A stretch of DNA of 64,000 nt, from NCBI GenBank assembly GCA_023238725.1, contig CM041553.1, positions 19,007,501 through 19,071,500 of the forward strand. Direction: 5' to 3'. Below, in pieces: positions 61,981-64,000 of the stretch. The notes below the pieces were generated by a model. It saw only the letters and a program-made list of their open reading frames with translations. It made no database searches and was not told the origin of the DNA. Source of the DNA: Scortum barcoo (lineage: Eukaryota > Chordata > Actinopteri > Centrarchiformes > Terapontidae). Made by a program: the position numbers and the translations under genes. The first letter of the stretch is position 1. Each line of letters opens with the position of its first letter.

Positions 61981-64000
61981 CAGGGAAGTAGGACGGATGA
62001 GAAAGAGAGAGAGAGAGAGAGAGAGAAGAGGAGGGGGGTGGAGAGACAGAGAGGATGGAGACGGAGAGAGAGAGACAGGAAAGGAGAGCTGGGGGTAGGT
62101 GGACAGATGAAGCGGTGACTCAGGAATGAGATATGAAAAGAAAAGATTCAGCACTTGGAATTATTCTCCTCCTCCTCCTCATCCTCTTCTTTCTCTCCTC
62201 TCTCCTTCTCTCGGCGGACAGGAGAGGCGGCACAAGACGGATGCTGGATCTCACTGCGAACTTTGCCCCTTTTCCTGCTCGGCTCCATCCATGTACTCTC
62301 CTCCCTCTCCTGTCCTACCTCTTTTCTCTCTCTCTCTCTCTCTCTATCTTTGTGTCCTTTTCACAGGAGAGTGTCCAGAAGTCTGCCCCTCTTGCCTTGT
62401 GAATAGCAGCAGTCAACCCAGCAGTCAAAATTGCACTTAATAAAAGAGGAGATATTCGGGAAATTGGACACAAACCGTCTGCCTGCAGAATCTTTGATAT
62501 GAAAGTATAATATGAAAGTGGGAAAAAAAAATACTAGTAAAATAAAATACTACAGCAGTTGGCACTGTTTCACACACCGAAAAAGAAAGAATCACATGAA
62601 AATGAAATATTACACCTACACACATTTTTGCAGCTTTTAACTCCTGTTATTGTTATAGTCCTGTAATGGTGCTGTAATATTTTACCAGAGGACAGAGGTC
62701 TTTATTTGTGCTCAGTTAGGATCTCCCTCCTCCCTTTGGCTGTGTGCGAACTGGATGCTTCCAGTCAGCCCCAGAGGAGCACAGGAAGTGTCACCTGTGT
62801 GATTTGGACGAGGGCAACGGAGTGAAATGCGTTTCATATTCCGCTGCCCGTGGTGTCGTGTTGGGGTTTAACTTTTCATGAAAACGTCGGGACATCCCAG
62901 TGCGTTTAATGTGACACATGAAGAGAGAATGCAGTGCAAGTTCCCCCCGACATGAACGTATGAGTGCTCTGACACACGGATACAGAATCATCTGTTTGTT
63001 CGCTCGCTCTCCTTTTTGTTTTCTCCCGTCTCCCGCCATGTGCACGCAGGGTTTCCCCCATGGAAATTTGCAAGGATGAGGTTGGTAAGCCACCCAGATG
63101 TTGACACATCTTGTCTCATAATCAATTTAGTTTGTCGATGATGGCCTAAACCACGCTCATTAAATACGAGGCATTTTCCTGTGTGGAACAGCGCCTCTGC
63201 TACTTTTTCTGTACAGCCTGTATTTCCCAACAGTTGGTTAATCTTCTAATGTTTGTGAAGGGTTTCGCCTTTGTCAAGACAAGGTCACCCTATGCTGCTT
63301 TAAAACGCTGCCGTAAAATGAAGCCCTACCGTGTATGTTAGTGTATGAAAGCATTAATGAAACTCTTTTAAATGGAACATTGCATTTTTTATATTTTTTT
63401 TCTCTGCACATTCATCAACATCAGGGAGGAATCTTGGATTTGTAGGTCTTTTTCTTTTTTTTTTTTACCAAATGAACATGTGCATGATAAACACAGTTAG
63501 TGCTGCCAGTCTCTTGAGACGCCTCCACCACCTGAGGTACATCTGGCGGTGAGCCAAAAAGTCCCTGGTCATCTTTGAGGAGGATGTACCTTGAAGAGCA
63601 TGAAGGAAGCTTGATGCAGTTTGAAGTTAGCACCCCCCCTTTCCTTCTCTCTCTTTTTTCCATTCAAATAATCTTTATTGATGATGTAAATGAGCAACAT
63701 AAAATATATTTAATTTTTTTTAATCATCTGTGTGTGTGTGTGTGTGTGTGTGTCTTTCATTGGGGCTGCTTGCTTCAAGTTGGCTGGTGATTATAAAATT
63801 TGTGTCGCAACAATATCACAGTAAAGACACCTCACGTGCCTTTTGACCGAAGACCGTGTTTCCTGTAACAGCATAGGTGGTCCGTTTCACATCTTTACCC
63901 ACTTGAATAACTTTTAATAAGTGGTAGGATCGCTTAATTCAAACCCTCCGAATCTGCCTCTCACTACTGCGCCTCTGATCTCTCTCCCTCCCTCCCTCTC
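58981..64000. other. no gene recognised; microsatellites and plain noncoding DNA
   Basis: TG runs lie near 60240-60258 and 63728-63752, CA runs near 60484-60508 and 61832-61866, GA runs at 61948-61974 and 62004-62024, and a CT run at 62323-62346. Ordinary-complexity stretches at about 59820-60130 and 60740-61050 contain TAATTA-like and TATA-like motifs. No exon or RNA gene can be supported. Confidence 0.6.
61948..62060. repeat. (GA)n-rich purine tract
   Basis: Two GA runs and intervening purine-rich DNA of about 110 bases. Charged Arg/Glu frames here are artefacts. Confidence 0.9.

Noticed and set aside
62133..62402. Plus-strand frame starting like a signal peptide (MKRKDSALGIILLLLLILF)
   Set aside because: The leucines come from CTC repeats within a CT-rich tract; no donor or family match follows.

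Overview
The window is genomic DNA from a bony fish (teleost). The genes have introns with GT/AG boundaries. The intergenic DNA is full of CA/TA/GA microsatellites and of repeat types typical of fish: a Tc1-like element with a deleted interior, L2/CR1-like LINE fragments and tRNA-SINE-like copies. The pair mpdz and tyrp1, tail to tail, matches the vertebrate TYRP1/MPDZ neighbourhood (human 9p23). The species cannot be told from the sequence.

Layout. (1) 458-5075, plus strand: the last nine recognisable coding exons of mpdz, covering PDZ domains 11 to 13 by comparison with the human protein; the gene enters from the left. (2) 5076-10199: mpdz 3' untranslated and intergenic DNA, with no gene seen. 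(3) 10200-16237, minus strand: a complete tyrp1 gene with eight coding exons (529 codons), a probable noncoding first exon, a TATA-like box, an M-box-like site and a poly(A) signal. Every exon phase joins cleanly. (4) 17487-24366, minus strand: five phase-consistent exons of a very glutamate-rich, single-pass membrane protein that I do not recognise; its 5' exon or exons were not found. (5) 24367-47699: about 23 kb with no gene that I can support, holding microsatellites, SINE-like remnants, a deleted Tc1 element and another dispersed repeat. (6) 47700-50631, plus strand: two neighbouring copies of a single-exon rhodopsin-class GPCR, both broken but by different lesions. (7) 55195-58980: a SINE-like copy and two decayed LINE fragments. 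(8) 58980-64000: no gene, mostly microsatellites and CT/GA tracts, with some plain-complexity stretches that could be conserved noncoding DNA.

How the genes fit together. tyrp1 is a melanosomal membrane enzyme-like protein. mpdz is a multi-PDZ scaffold of cell junctions. They share a locus, and nothing in the sequence suggests a common pathway. The acidic membrane protein lies upstream of tyrp1 on the same strand. Both are oriented alike, but they have separate exons, and the tyrp1 promoter region lies between them. I found no CRISPR array, operon, phage, defence system or other novel multi-gene system. The most unusual items are the unrecognised acidic membrane protein and the broken GPCR pair.
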